Below are positions 1 through 6,614 of a stretch of 6,825 nucleotides of DNA, piece by piece. The notes beneath the pieces are model-generated. The model saw only the letters and a program-made list of their open reading frames with translations, made no database searches and was not told the origin of the DNA. Made by a program: the position numbers and the translations under genes. How positions within the stretch are numbered: position 1 is the first letter of the stretch; the number at the start of each line of letters is the position of its first letter. The DNA is from Candidatus Sumerlaeota bacterium (GTDB taxonomy: Bacteria; Sumerlaeota; Sumerlaeia; MWCT01): contig JAPLSR010000374.1 in assembly GCA_026398545.1 (NCBI GenBank), forward strand, positions 1-6,825. Direction: 5' to 3'.

Positions 1-2
1 AG

Positions 3-863
3 GCAGGTTTTGAAACCAAGCGCGGATGCCCAAACGCCTGCATCTATTGCGCAGACCCGCTGGCAAAAGGAAAATCCATCCGCCTGCGACCCCCAAAGGC
101 TCTTGCTGAGGAGATGATTAACCTCATCGACCAAGATATTGACCACTTTCACACATGCGATAGTGAGTTCAATCTGCCGCTCTCACACGCAATAGAAGTC
201 TGCCAGGAATTTATTAAACGCGGTCTGGGTGAAAAAATGCGCTGGTATGCCTATTGCTCCCCCACACCATTTTCAAAAGAATTTGCCAGACTCATGCGGC
301 TTGCAGGATGCGTCGGCATTAACTTCGGCGTGGACAGCGGCGACGCAGAGATGCTTCGTCGGCTGGGACGCAACTTCACACCTGAGGACATCGCCAATGC
401 CGTCTATGCATGTCGCGAGGCAGATATCACTGTCATGCTTGACCTTTTACTGGGCGCGCCGGGCGAATCCCGTGAAAGTATCTGCAGAACGGTTGACTTT
501 ACGAAAAATCTGAAGCCGGACAGGGTGGGTGTGACTGTGGGTGCAAGGGTTTATCCGGGAACCACACTTGAGAAATTGGTGATGAGTGAGGGAAGAAAAG
601 GCGGACTCACCGGCGCTGATGACCCATGGGGCACCATCTTTTTCCTGGAACCAGCCGTTGCCCCATTCATTTTTCACCTGCTGGACGACCTCATAAAAGA
701 TGACAGGCGATTTTTATTTTTTGACCCTTCAAAACCTGACAGGAATTATAATTACAACGCCAATGAATTGCTTGTGAAGGCAATTCATGAGGGATATCGG
801 GGTGCTTACTGGGACATCCTGCGCCGTTACGATGAAACCGAATCGCCCTTTGTGAAGCGGTGA
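3..863 (+). CDS. Radical SAM enzyme, C-terminal part (5' end outside window)
   Basis: The frame is open from base 3 with no start in view, so the gene begins upstream; the first in-frame ATG (114) lies after the catalytic motif and is not the start. Seen: CxxxCxxC at bases 27-50 (Cys 9, 13 and 16 of the visible part), the site that in this superfamily holds a [4Fe-4S] cluster for reductive cleavage of S-adenosylmethionine. Two further radical SAM barrel signatures follow: a glycine-rich strand, NFGVDSGDAEMLRRLGR, and LLLGAPGES. The roughly 100-residue tail is rich in aromatic residues and contains NYNYNANELL and GAYWDILRRY. Such proteins often carry an N-terminal cobalamin-binding domain, which would lie outside the window, so B12 dependence is only inferred. 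The substrate is unknown. The gene ends in TGA, convergent with the lolD-like gene 22 nt away. Family assignment is secure; function is not. Confidence 0.85.
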   Translation, partial: AGFETKRGCPNACIYCADPLAKGKSIRLRPPKALAEEMINLIDQDIDHFHTCDSEFNLPLSHAIEVCQEFIKRGLGEKMRWYAYCSPTPFSKEFARLMRLAGCVGINFGVDSGDAEMLRRLGRNFTPEDIANAVYACREADITVMLDLLLGAPGESRESICRTVDFTKNLKPDRVGVTVGARVYPGTTLEKLVMSEGRKGGLTGADDPWGTIFFLEPAVAPFIFHLLDDLIKDDRRFLFFDPSKPDRNYNYNANELLVKAIHEGYRGAYWDILRRYDETESPFVKR

Positions 864-885
864 CTACTTCAGTTTCAAGTCCCCA

Positions 886-1641
886 TCATGCCGAGACCCT
901 TGTCAGCACACCGTTTTTGAGTTGGTGGATGGTGCCAATTCGGGCGGCAATATCTGGATTATGGGTCACGAGAACAATCGCCTTCCCCCGCCCCACGGTA
1001 TGTTCTAAAATCATATCCAGCACTTTTTCACCCGTGGCAAGGTCAAGGTTGCCCGTGGGCTCATCCGCCAGGACAAGGTCGGGGTCATTGATAAGCGCCC
1101 GCGCAAGCGCCACCCGCTGCTGTTCCCCGCCTGAGAGCTTTGCCGGTCTATGCGTCATGCGTTCCCCAAGTCCCACATCCTCAAGAATCTTCTCCGCCCG
1201 CTGACGCAGTTCGCTGAAAATCTCACCCTTCGCTGTCGGATGAAGAATAGTCAAGAGATATGAGAAAAATGTCCGCGGTGAGTTCATCCCGCCTCCGCCA
1301 AAGATTATCCCCGGAATCATGACATTTTCCAGGGCGCTGAATTCGTGGAGTAGATGGTGAAACTGGTAGATAAATCCCACGCGACGGCATCGCACATCCG
1401 CAAGCGTGGCGTCATTCATCCCCTGATAATCGGCTCCGTCCAGCGCAATCCTTCCATCATCGGGGCGGTCAAGGGCGCCCAGAAGATGGAGCAGGGTGCT
1501 CTTGCCGACGCCAGAGGCTCCCACGATGGCTACCGCATCACTTCTATCCAGTTCAAGATTGACGCCATTCAGGATTCTTATATGCCGTGCTCCGCTGAGA
1601 TAACTCTTTTTCACGCCGCTTGCCACAAGGAGCTTACTCAT
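886..1641 (-). CDS. lolD: LolD-type ABC transporter ATP-binding protein
   Basis: This is a cytoplasmic ATPase expected to power release of outer-membrane lipoproteins from the inner membrane together with the permease encoded just upstream. Its 251 residues contain a full nucleotide-binding domain: Walker A GASGVGKST (41-49), Q-loop Gln93, signature LSGGEQQ (169-175), Walker B DLVLADE (188-194) with catalytic Glu194, D-loop NLD (198-200) and switch His227. The LADEPTGNLD run is typical of the LolD/MacB/FtsE group. It is about 20 residues longer than E. coli LolD (233); the excess lies around residues 112-145, between Q-loop and signature, and includes GGGG (115-118) and an aromatic/hydrophobic stretch. 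The ATG start overlaps the permease stop as ATGAGTAA, with GGAGG (1651-1655) 9 nt upstream, which suggests translational coupling. The Lol role is inferred from the neighbour; a MacB- or FtsE-like exporter role is less likely. Confidence 0.85.
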   Translation of the reverse strand: MSKLLVASGVKKSYLSGARHIRILNGVNLELDRSDAVAIVGASGVGKSTLLHLLGALDRPDDGRIALDGADYQGMNDATLADVRCRRVGFIYQFHHLLHEFSALENVMIPGIIFGGGGMNSPRTFFSYLLTILHPTAKGEIFSELRQRAEKILEDVGLGERMTHRPAKLSGGEQQRVALARALINDPDLVLADEPTGNLDLATGEKVLDMILEHTVGRGKAIVLVTHNPDIAARIGTIHQLKNGVLTRVSA

Positions 1642-2863
1642 AGCGCAGAGCCTCCACAGGGTTCATGCGGGATGCCTGAATGGCAGGAATAACCGCCGCC
1701 AGAATACAGAGAAGAAAGGAACATGCCACAATGATGGCAACCGTAGCGGGTTTGACCAGAACAGGTAGGGTCTGGATGCCGTAAACGGCAGGTGGCAGCC
1801 CATATTTTATCTTTTGCAAAAGGGCGCACAATACAATGCCTAAAAGAACGCCAAAACCGGTGCCCAGAAATCCAATCGTGATGCCGTGCATGAGAAAGAT
1901 ACGCTTGATACTTCTATTATTTGCACCCATAGACTTCAGAATCCCAATTTCCCGCGTCTTCTGTGTTGTCACCATGATAAGCGTGCCAATGATGTTGAAA
2001 GATGCCACAAGAACTATCAAAAGCAGGATTATAAACATTACAACCTTTTCAAGTTTCAAGGCGAAGAAGAAATCGGGGCTGAGTTCCTTCCACGTCCGCA
2101 TAATATAATAAGGCGGCAGGACTTTTCCGAGCGCCGCCGCATATTTAGAGACTTGCGCAGGGTCTGCCACACGCACATGAACCAAATCCACCTGCTCCCC
2201 CATGAGAAAAATCGTCTGCATGGTCTGGAGACTGACAAAGGCAAAATTGGTGTCAACATCATACAGACCGGATTTGAAAACTCCCACCACCTTCAGCTGA
2301 TTAATCTTTGCCCATGGACCATTGGCGGTCTTCACCAGCTTGGTTATGGCATAGAGGGTGTCACGTTCCGGGTCATTAGGTCTCACACCCAAACGACTGG
2401 CAAGTTCACTTCCAAGAACAATCTCCCTGAACCCCAGGTCTGCCCTGCCCTGAATCACGTTGTCCAATCCCGTTGTCACCCTTCTTTCCTTATCAGGAAG
2501 GACACCGAGAAGGAGGGCGCCGAGTTTCTGAGCCTCAATACCGGTTGTTCTCTGGAGAAACGCCTGCTGGCGGATGAGTGGAGCGGCGGCAACAACACCG
2601 GGCACACTCTCCACCTTATCCACAATCTCCTCATAATTTTTCAGCCCCGCCGGGTAGGGCGGAAAGATTTCAATGTGCGAATAGGTGCCTGTCATCTTTT
2701 TGATAAGCGTTGCATCAAATCCATCCATGACGGAAATGACGGTAATCAGCGCCGCCACGCCAACCATGACGCCGAGGATGGAGATGACAGTGATGATGGA
2801 GACAAGGGCTTTATGCTCGCGGGAAAGTAAATATCGGCGACTTATGAAACTCTCGAACAGCAC
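1634..2863 (-). CDS. lolC: LolC/LolE-family lipoprotein-releasing permease
   Basis: Inner-membrane permease of 409 residues with the LolC/E layout: a short cytoplasmic N-terminus beginning LFESFISRRYL, membrane segment 1 at about 21-46 ending in the family's VISVMDGFD, a periplasmic domain at about 47-272, then three C-terminal segments (about 274-299, 323-349 and 372-396) forming the FtsX fold. KTREIGILKSMGA (302-314) is the conserved cytoplasmic loop that contacts the ATPase. The protein ends in PAIQASRMNPVEALRYE, the standard C-terminus. The start is GTG at 2863, with AGGGTG about 7 nt upstream; the gene begins 18 nt after the lysS stop. Only one LolC/E gene is present here. In lineages with a single copy the permease may act as a homodimer, but a LolE could lie elsewhere, so choosing the symbol lolC over lolE is conventional. 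Confidence 0.9.
   Translation of the reverse strand: MLFESFISRRYLLSREHKALVSIITVISILGVMVGVAALITVISVMDGFDATLIKKMTGTYSHIEIFPPYPAGLKNYEEIVDKVESVPGVVAAAPLIRQQAFLQRTTGIEAQKLGALLLGVLPDKERRVTTGLDNVIQGRADLGFREIVLGSELASRLGVRPNDPERDTLYAITKLVKTANGPWAKINQLKVVGVFKSGLYDVDTNFAFVSLQTMQTIFLMGEQVDLVHVRVADPAQVSKYAAALGKVLPPYYIMRTWKELSPDFFFALKLEKVVMFIILLLIVLVASFNIIGTLIMVTTQKTREIGILKSMGANNRSIKRIFLMHGITIGFLGTGFGVLLGIVLCALLQKIKYGLPPAVYGIQTLPVLVKPATVAIIVACSFLLCILAAVIPAIQASRMNPVEALRYE
1651..1655 (-). promoter_or_regulatory. Ribosome binding site of lolD inside the permease gene
   Basis: GGAGG on the minus strand lies 9 nt before the ATG at 1641, within the last codons of the permease gene. Together with the ATGAGTAA stop/start overlap it supports this start and coupled translation of permease and ATPase. 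Confidence 0.7.
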
Positions 2864-2881
2864 ATTAACACCCTATCCCGG

Positions 2882-4408
2882 TCAGTTGATTTCGGGCTTT
2901 TCATTTTCCGTTTTTGCAGGACGCCCCCCTTCGGGACGCAGGGTTGGGAACAATATCACATCCCGAATCGAACAACAATCGGTGAAAAGCATAACAAGGC
3001 GGTCCATGCCGACGCCGAGCCCGCTGGCGGGCGGCATGCCGTATTCCAGTGCCCGGACATAATCCTCATCCACGCACATCGCCTCCGCATCACCCGCGGC
3101 ACGGCGTCTTGCCTGCTCCTGAAATCTCTGCAGTTGCTCCGCAGGGTCATTCAGTTCCGAATAGGCATTTGCCACTTCAAGACGCCCGATAAAGAGTTCA
3201 AAACGCTCCGCAACGAGCGGGTCATCCGGTTTGGTCTTGGCGAGCGGGCTTTTAACCCTGGGATATCCCATGATGAAGGTGGGGTGAATAAGCGTGGGTT
3301 CCACCTTTTGTTCGAAAAGTTTCAAAATCAACTCCACTGAGTCAAGGTCTTTAAGTCCCGCCGCATCCAGCCCTGAAATATGCCCTATCTTGACACGAAT
3401 ATCATCAGGAGGCTCATCCCATCTCAGGCTTAGACCGAGTGCGGCGCGAATCGCCTCAAGAATGGTCATGCGCTTCCATCCATCCGGTGGGTTCAGGTCA
3501 ATCTCATCGCCCTGATAGATGATTTTTGTCATCCCGAGGATATCTTTTGCGATGGCTTTGAGCATATCCTCCAAGAGGGCGGCGGTATCCGTGTAATCCC
3601 AGAAGGCGGTATAGAGTTCAAGCATGGTGAATTCGGGATTGTGGTGGACGGAGATTCCCTCATTTCGGAAATTCCGATTGATTTCATAAACCTTTTCAAA
3701 ACCCCCGACCAGGAGGCGCTTCAGGTAAAGTTCCGGAGCGATGCGCAGATAGAGCTGGATGTCCAGGGTATTATGATAGGTCAAAAACGGTCTGGCAAAC
3801 GCCCCGCCATAAAGCGGGTGCATCATGGGGGTTTCAACCTCCATGTAACCGCGCCCATCCAGATAGCGGCGGCATGAACTCATTATTTTGCTTCGCATCT
3901 CAAATGTCTTATGGACATCCTCATTGACTATTAAATCAACATACCGCTGGCGGTAACGCGTGTCCGTGTCGCGCAGGCCGTGCCATTTTTCGGGAAGCGG
4001 GCGGACGCTTTTGGTCAATAGATGCAGGCGCTGCGCCAGAACGGTCACCTCACCCGTTTTGGTGCGGAAGACAACCCCCTCGACCCCTACGATATCGCCC
4101 GAATCAATAAATTCCTTGAATAGAGCGAACTCCTCATCAGGTATCATCCCGCTTTTGACAAATGCCTGAATCTTCCCCTTGCCATCGAGGATATGGAAGA
4201 ATGCTGCCTTGCCGAACGAGCGGACAGTCAGGATGCGACCGGCGATGACGACCTTCTGTTCCGTGCTGATGAAATGCTCAGCATTATCGAGTATCTCCTG
4301 GCTGTTATGGGTCGGGGCAAATCGGTTCACATATGGATTGATATTCTTCTTTCGAATGGCATCCACCTTGTCGTAACGGTTTTGAATTAGGGGCGAGCGT
4401 TCCAGCAT
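2882..4408 (-). CDS. lysS: Lysyl-tRNA synthetase, class II
   Basis: Charges tRNA-Lys with lysine in the cytoplasm. With the start chosen here it has 508 residues, normal for bacterial LysS. The N-terminal OB-fold anticodon-binding domain contains IAGRILTVRSFGKAAFFHI. The class II catalytic core follows: motif 1 around RGYMEVETPMM, the GGAFARPF and LYLRIAPELYLKRLLVGGF segments, motif 2 FRNEGIS...HNPEFT, and motif 3 GLGVGMDRLVMLF close to the C-terminus, followed by IRDVILFPTLRPE. I chose ATG at 4408 over the in-frame TTG at 4423 because AAAGGA (4415-4420) sits 6 nt before the ATG, while the TTG has only GAGG 2 nt away; known LysS proteins also begin near this point. It is the first gene of an operon with lolC and lolD and has a good promoter upstream. 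Identification is very secure. Confidence 0.98.
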   Translation of the reverse strand: MLERSPLIQNRYDKVDAIRKKNINPYVNRFAPTHNSQEILDNAEHFISTEQKVVIAGRILTVRSFGKAAFFHILDGKGKIQAFVKSGMIPDEEFALFKEFIDSGDIVGVEGVVFRTKTGEVTVLAQRLHLLTKSVRPLPEKWHGLRDTDTRYRQRYVDLIVNEDVHKTFEMRSKIMSSCRRYLDGRGYMEVETPMMHPLYGGAFARPFLTYHNTLDIQLYLRIAPELYLKRLLVGGFEKVYEINRNFRNEGISVHHNPEFTMLELYTAFWDYTDTAALLEDMLKAIAKDILGMTKIIYQGDEIDLNPPDGWKRMTILEAIRAALGLSLRWDEPPDDIRVKIGHISGLDAAGLKDLDSVELILKLFEQKVEPTLIHPTFIMGYPRVKSPLAKTKPDDPLVAERFELFIGRLEVANAYSELNDPAEQLQRFQEQARRRAAGDAEAMCVDEDYVRALEYGMPPASGLGVGMDRLVMLFTDCCSIRDVILFPTLRPEGGRPAKTENEKPEIN

Positions 4409-4414
4409 AACGAA

Positions 4415-4420
4415 TCCTTT
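4415..4420 (-). promoter_or_regulatory. Ribosome binding site that sets the lysS start
   Basis: AAAGGA on the minus strand is 6 nt from the ATG at 4408. It favours that ATG over the TTG five codons upstream, which would overlap this site. Confidence 0.7.
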
Positions 4421-4448
4421 CAAGTCCTCGATATTTATTGAATAACCA

Positions 4449-4459
4449 CAGACGGTCTG
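4449..4459. repeat. Short inverted repeat in the lysS leader
   Basis: CAGAC-G-GTCTG, an 11-bp palindrome with 5-bp arms, falls between the predicted lysS transcription start and its ribosome binding site. A one-base loop makes it a poor RNA hairpin, so a protein-binding DNA site is the likelier reading if it is functional. It could be chance. Confidence 0.3.
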
Positions 4460-4462
4460 ATT

Positions 4463-4472
4463 GTAAATTTAC
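4463..4472. repeat. Perfect 10-bp palindrome at the predicted lysS transcription start
   Basis: GTAAATTTAC reads the same on both strands. It lies immediately downstream of the predicted lysS start site (about 4474), a position where a bound repressor would block transcription. There is no direct evidence for a regulator. Confidence 0.35.
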
Positions 4473-4480
4473 TTGGGAAA

Positions 4481-4510
4481 ATGCTATGAATCGGGTTGAT
4501 GAGGTGTCAA
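4481..4510 (-). promoter_or_regulatory. Predicted sigma70-type promoter of the lysS-lolC-lolD operon
   Basis: On the minus strand a perfect -35 TTGACA (4510-4505) is followed after 18 nt by TAGCAT (4486-4481), which keeps the important T, A and final T of the -10 box. Transcription would start near 4474 and give a leader of about 66 nt before lysS. The leader is too short for a T-box and I see no specifier-like structure. Confidence 0.65.
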
Positions 4511-4560
4511 GTAACAAAAGGGAAAACACCACGATTAGATAGTTAATTGATAAAAAGCGG

Positions 4561-4575
4561 TTCACCCAAAGTGAA
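4561..4575. repeat. Inverted repeat upstream of the SBBP gene promoter
   Basis: TTCAC-CCAAA-GTGAA, 5-bp arms around a 5-nt spacer, centred about 48 nt upstream of the predicted transcription start of the SBBP gene. The position suits an activator site. The arms are short and the match may be coincidental. Confidence 0.3.
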
Positions 4576-4582
4576 ATGGTTC

Positions 4583-4609
4583 TTGATATGCGAGGAGTTA
4601 TGTTAATAT
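4583..4609 (+). promoter_or_regulatory. Predicted extended -10 promoter of the SBBP gene
   Basis: TAATAT (4604-4609) preceded by TG one base upstream (4601-4602) forms an extended -10 element. TTGATA (4583-4588) is a plausible -35 with a short 15-nt spacer; extended -10 promoters tolerate a weak -35. Predicted transcription start about 4616, which excludes the ATG at 4608 as a start codon and agrees with the ATG at 4647. Confidence 0.5.
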
Positions 4610-4632
4610 GATTATCTGTTATCAGAATTTGG

Positions 4633-4638
4633 AAGGGA
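4633..4638 (+). promoter_or_regulatory. Ribosome binding site that sets the SBBP gene start
   Basis: AAGGGA lies 8 nt before the ATG at 4647. The earlier in-frame ATG at 4608 has GAGGAG 10 nt upstream (4592-4597) but lies within the predicted -10 box, and it would place 13 extra residues before a clean signal peptide. Confidence 0.65.
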
Positions 4639-4646
4639 TAAGTTCC

Positions 4647-6545
4647 ATGAAACACAAATACTATTTACATGTTCTTCTTTTTTTGACGCCATTCTTATCC
4701 TGGGCGATTCAAAACGGCGATTTTCATGATGGCGGCGACCATTGGCAAAGAGTCAGCAGCGGAAATGCGGGTATCGTATTTCACACAGCTCAAGACCCAG
4801 TCTCTTATGCCTATATCTGTGCCTTTTGTCCAATGTTCCCACCGCCTTATGGCGGCGGCACTGAAGACATTTATCAGGAGGAAACCAGCTTCACTCTGGG
4901 ACAGGTCTATAAGGCGACATATCGAATCAGGGTTGATGGCGGCCCTGGAGGCCGCTCCACTCTTGGGTGGGGTGCCCCCCTATATGGCGATTCCCAATAT
5001 ACAATAAACCTCTACGATACAGGAGGAACAATCACGGAATGCAAATTGTATTGCGATGATCCTGCCTATAAGAGCATCGGAATGCAGGTTTCAGCTCAAA
5101 ATTACCCCGCTGACGCAATAGATGCCTATATTTATGAAATCAAAACCGAAGTGGCGATGACATTACCATCGGGTCTGCACAGGGGCACTTATTTAGGCGG
5201 CAGGGAGGCAGATACAGGCAAGTGTATTGCAATAGATAAACAAGGCAACATCTATGTCGGAGGCATTACTGACTCCGACTCAGATTTTCCTGTTACCCCC
5301 GGCGCTTATGATACTTCTTTCAACGGGAATTCTCAATATTCCGATATTTTCATTGCCAAATTTGATCCCACACTTTCACATATTTTGGCCTGCACCTATC
5401 TGGGCAGCGCCTCAACGGATGATGTCGTATCCATCAAAGTTGATAATGACGGGCATGTTTATATTCTCGGAACGACTCAAGGCTCCGATTTCCCGCTCAC
5501 CCCCAATGCGATTGACACGCCAAGTTCCTCCACAGAAATAGTAGTGAGTATTATGAATTCATCGCTGTCCACGCTGTTGTTTTCCACTTATCTTGGCGGT
5601 TCGGCTCCCGATGGTGCGACAGCCATGGTTCTGGATGAGCAGAATAATATTTACATCACAGGCTGGACAAATTCGAGTGATTTCCCTGTTACATCGAATG
5701 CCTACAAAACCACATTAACTTATTGGGATTCCTTCATCTGCAAAATTGACACCTCCCAGTATAAACTGGTTTACTCCACTTACCTTGGGGGGGTGGAAAC
5801 AGACACAGCGTATGACATTGCGGTGGATTCCAATCACAATGCTTATGTTACAGGCGCCACATATTCAGCCGATTTTCCTGCGACGCTGGGGGCTTATGAT
5901 ACGACCTATGAGGGAAGTTCTTCTGTTTCAGAATCTTTTGTCGCCTGCCTGAATGCGGCAGGAAATGCCCTTCTTTATTCCACCTATGTTCCCCAGGGAT
6001 TTGAATCTCACACCATCGCCCTGGATAACGATGGCAATGTCTGTCTTGGAATCCTGGAGGGTTCCTATATAACCACACGTTATATTGATGTCGTAAAATT
6101 CAATCCCACTCTCGACCGATTGTTATTAAGCAAAAGGATTAGCAAGACGAATGATGATGAATTCGATATGATCGTGGATGACAACGGATTTTCTTATATA
6201 ACCGGCACTACCGAATTTAAAGATTTTCCGGTGACGCCTGACGCCTTTGACAGGACGTTCGATGATGAAACCTACTCAAAGGGTTTCATGTCCTGCGTGG
6301 ATATGAACACCGGCGATCTTCTTTATTCAACATTTCTTGGGGGTCCCCTAGCGAACGAATGCGGCGCCATTGCAATGGATGAGAATAGAAATGTTTATCT
6401 GACAGGGTGGACAGATTCCATGCTTTTCCCCAGAACATTGGGGGCGTTTGATATAATCAAGAACGGGAGTGGTGATGCATTTGTTTTCAAACTTCCCCGA
6501 ATGCTGATCTTCTCCGCCGCTCACTCCTGGAATTTATATGAATAA
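4647..6545 (+). CDS. Secreted SBBP-repeat beta-propeller protein with CBM-like N-terminal domain
   Basis: 632 residues from the chosen ATG. Residues 1-20 form a Sec signal peptide: Lys2 and Lys4, a hydrophobic core at about 7-17, and SWA before the predicted cleavage at 20/21. Residues 23-168 look like a carbohydrate-binding-module beta-sandwich, opening with NGDFHDGGDHWQ, much like the NGDFE...W start of CBM4/9-type domains; the region also holds a CxxC (58-61) and Cys132/Cys136, possible disulfides. From residue 181 there are seven SBBP units (about 50-70 residues each), built from TYLGG, a DxxGNxYxTG strand and DFPVTPxAYDT, predicted to form one seven-bladed propeller. I see no PEP-CTERM, lipobox, C-terminal membrane anchor or catalytic motif, so the product is probably periplasmic or extracellular. 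Ligand and role are unknown. It is transcribed divergently from lysS, and ssrA follows 69 nt downstream. The CBM assignment is tentative; the SBBP assignment is strong. Confidence 0.85.
   Translation: MKHKYYLHVLLFLTPFLSWAIQNGDFHDGGDHWQRVSSGNAGIVFHTAQDPVSYAYICAFCPMFPPPYGGGTEDIYQEETSFTLGQVYKATYRIRVDGGPGGRSTLGWGAPLYGDSQYTINLYDTGGTITECKLYCDDPAYKSIGMQVSAQNYPADAIDAYIYEIKTEVAMTLPSGLHRGTYLGGREADTGKCIAIDKQGNIYVGGITDSDSDFPVTPGAYDTSFNGNSQYSDIFIAKFDPTLSHILACTYLGSASTDDVVSIKVDNDGHVYILGTTQGSDFPLTPNAIDTPSSSTEIVVSIMNSSLSTLLFSTYLGGSAPDGATAMVLDEQNNIYITGWTNSSDFPVTSNAYKTTLTYWDSFICKIDTSQYKLVYSTYLGGVETDTAYDIAVDSNHNAYVTGATYSADFPATLGAYDTTYEGSSSVSESFVACLNAAGNALLYSTYVPQGFESHTIALDNDGNVCLGILEGSYITTRYIDVVKFNPTLDRLLLSKRISKTNDDEFDMIVDDNGFSYITGTTEFKDFPVTPDAFDRTFDDETYSKGFMSCVDMNTGDLLYSTFLGGPLANECGAIAMDENRNVYLTGWTDSMLFPRTLGAFDIIKNGSGDAFVFKLPRMLIFSAAHSWNLYE
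5187..6515 (+). repeat. Seven SBBP protein repeats encoded in tandem
   Basis: The TYLGG-type strand begins at residues 181, 250, 314, 378, 446, 496 and 562 (bases 5187, 5394, 5586, 5778, 5982, 6132 and 6330). Units 1-4 and 7 match the consensus; the last reads TFLGG. Unit 5 begins TYVPQ, is only about 50 residues long and lacks the DFPVT...AYDT segment. Unit 6 has KRISK in place of TYLGG but keeps DFPVTPDAFD. Every unit keeps a D-x-x-x-x-x-Y/C-type strand such as DKQGNIYV or DENRNVYL. Similarity is at the protein level; the DNA copies have diverged, so recent duplication is unlikely. Confidence 0.85.
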
Positions 6546-6569
6546 TATTTCGTTTGCGGCTGCTTTTGC

Positions 6570-6600
6570 TTGACGGCCATCGGTGAAGCGGGAGTATGAT
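6570..6600 (+). promoter_or_regulatory. Predicted promoter of ssrA
   Basis: TTGACG (6570-6575) and TATGAT (6595-6600) are separated by 19 nt, slightly wide. Transcription would start near 6607, leaving a leader of about 8 nt for RNase P to remove from the tmRNA precursor. I see no terminator for the SBBP gene in 6546-6614, so readthrough from that gene could also feed ssrA. Confidence 0.5.
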
Positions 6601-6614
6601 ATATTTATTGTTGT

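Noticed and set aside
1886..2830. A 314-codon open frame on the plus strand, antisense to the permease gene
   Set aside because: It lies wholly opposite a clear LolC/E gene. Its product is rich in His, Arg and Asn with no domain, membrane pattern or ribosome binding site, as expected of a mirrored frame.
4409..4423. TTG start of lysS at 4423
   Set aside because: The possible Shine-Dalgarno GAGG is only 2 nt away, whereas the ATG at 4408 has AAAGGA at 6 nt spacing and fits the usual LysS N-terminus.
4409..4480. T-box or lysine riboswitch in the lysS leader
   Set aside because: The predicted leader is only about 66 nt and lacks a T-box sequence, a terminator/antiterminator pair or a lysine-aptamer-like core.
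4608..4646. A 13-codon N-terminal extension of the SBBP protein
   Set aside because: It overlaps the predicted -10 box and precedes a complete signal peptide; the ATG at 4647 has its own ribosome binding site.
4305..4655. A 116-codon minus-strand frame running from the intergenic region into lysS
   Set aside because: It overlaps lysS in another frame and spans both predicted promoters; the product has no recognisable features.
5187..6515. CRISPR array or DNA-level tandem repeat
   Set aside because: The periodicity exists only in the encoded protein (SBBP blades); the DNA copies are diverged, with unequal spacing and no constant direct repeat.
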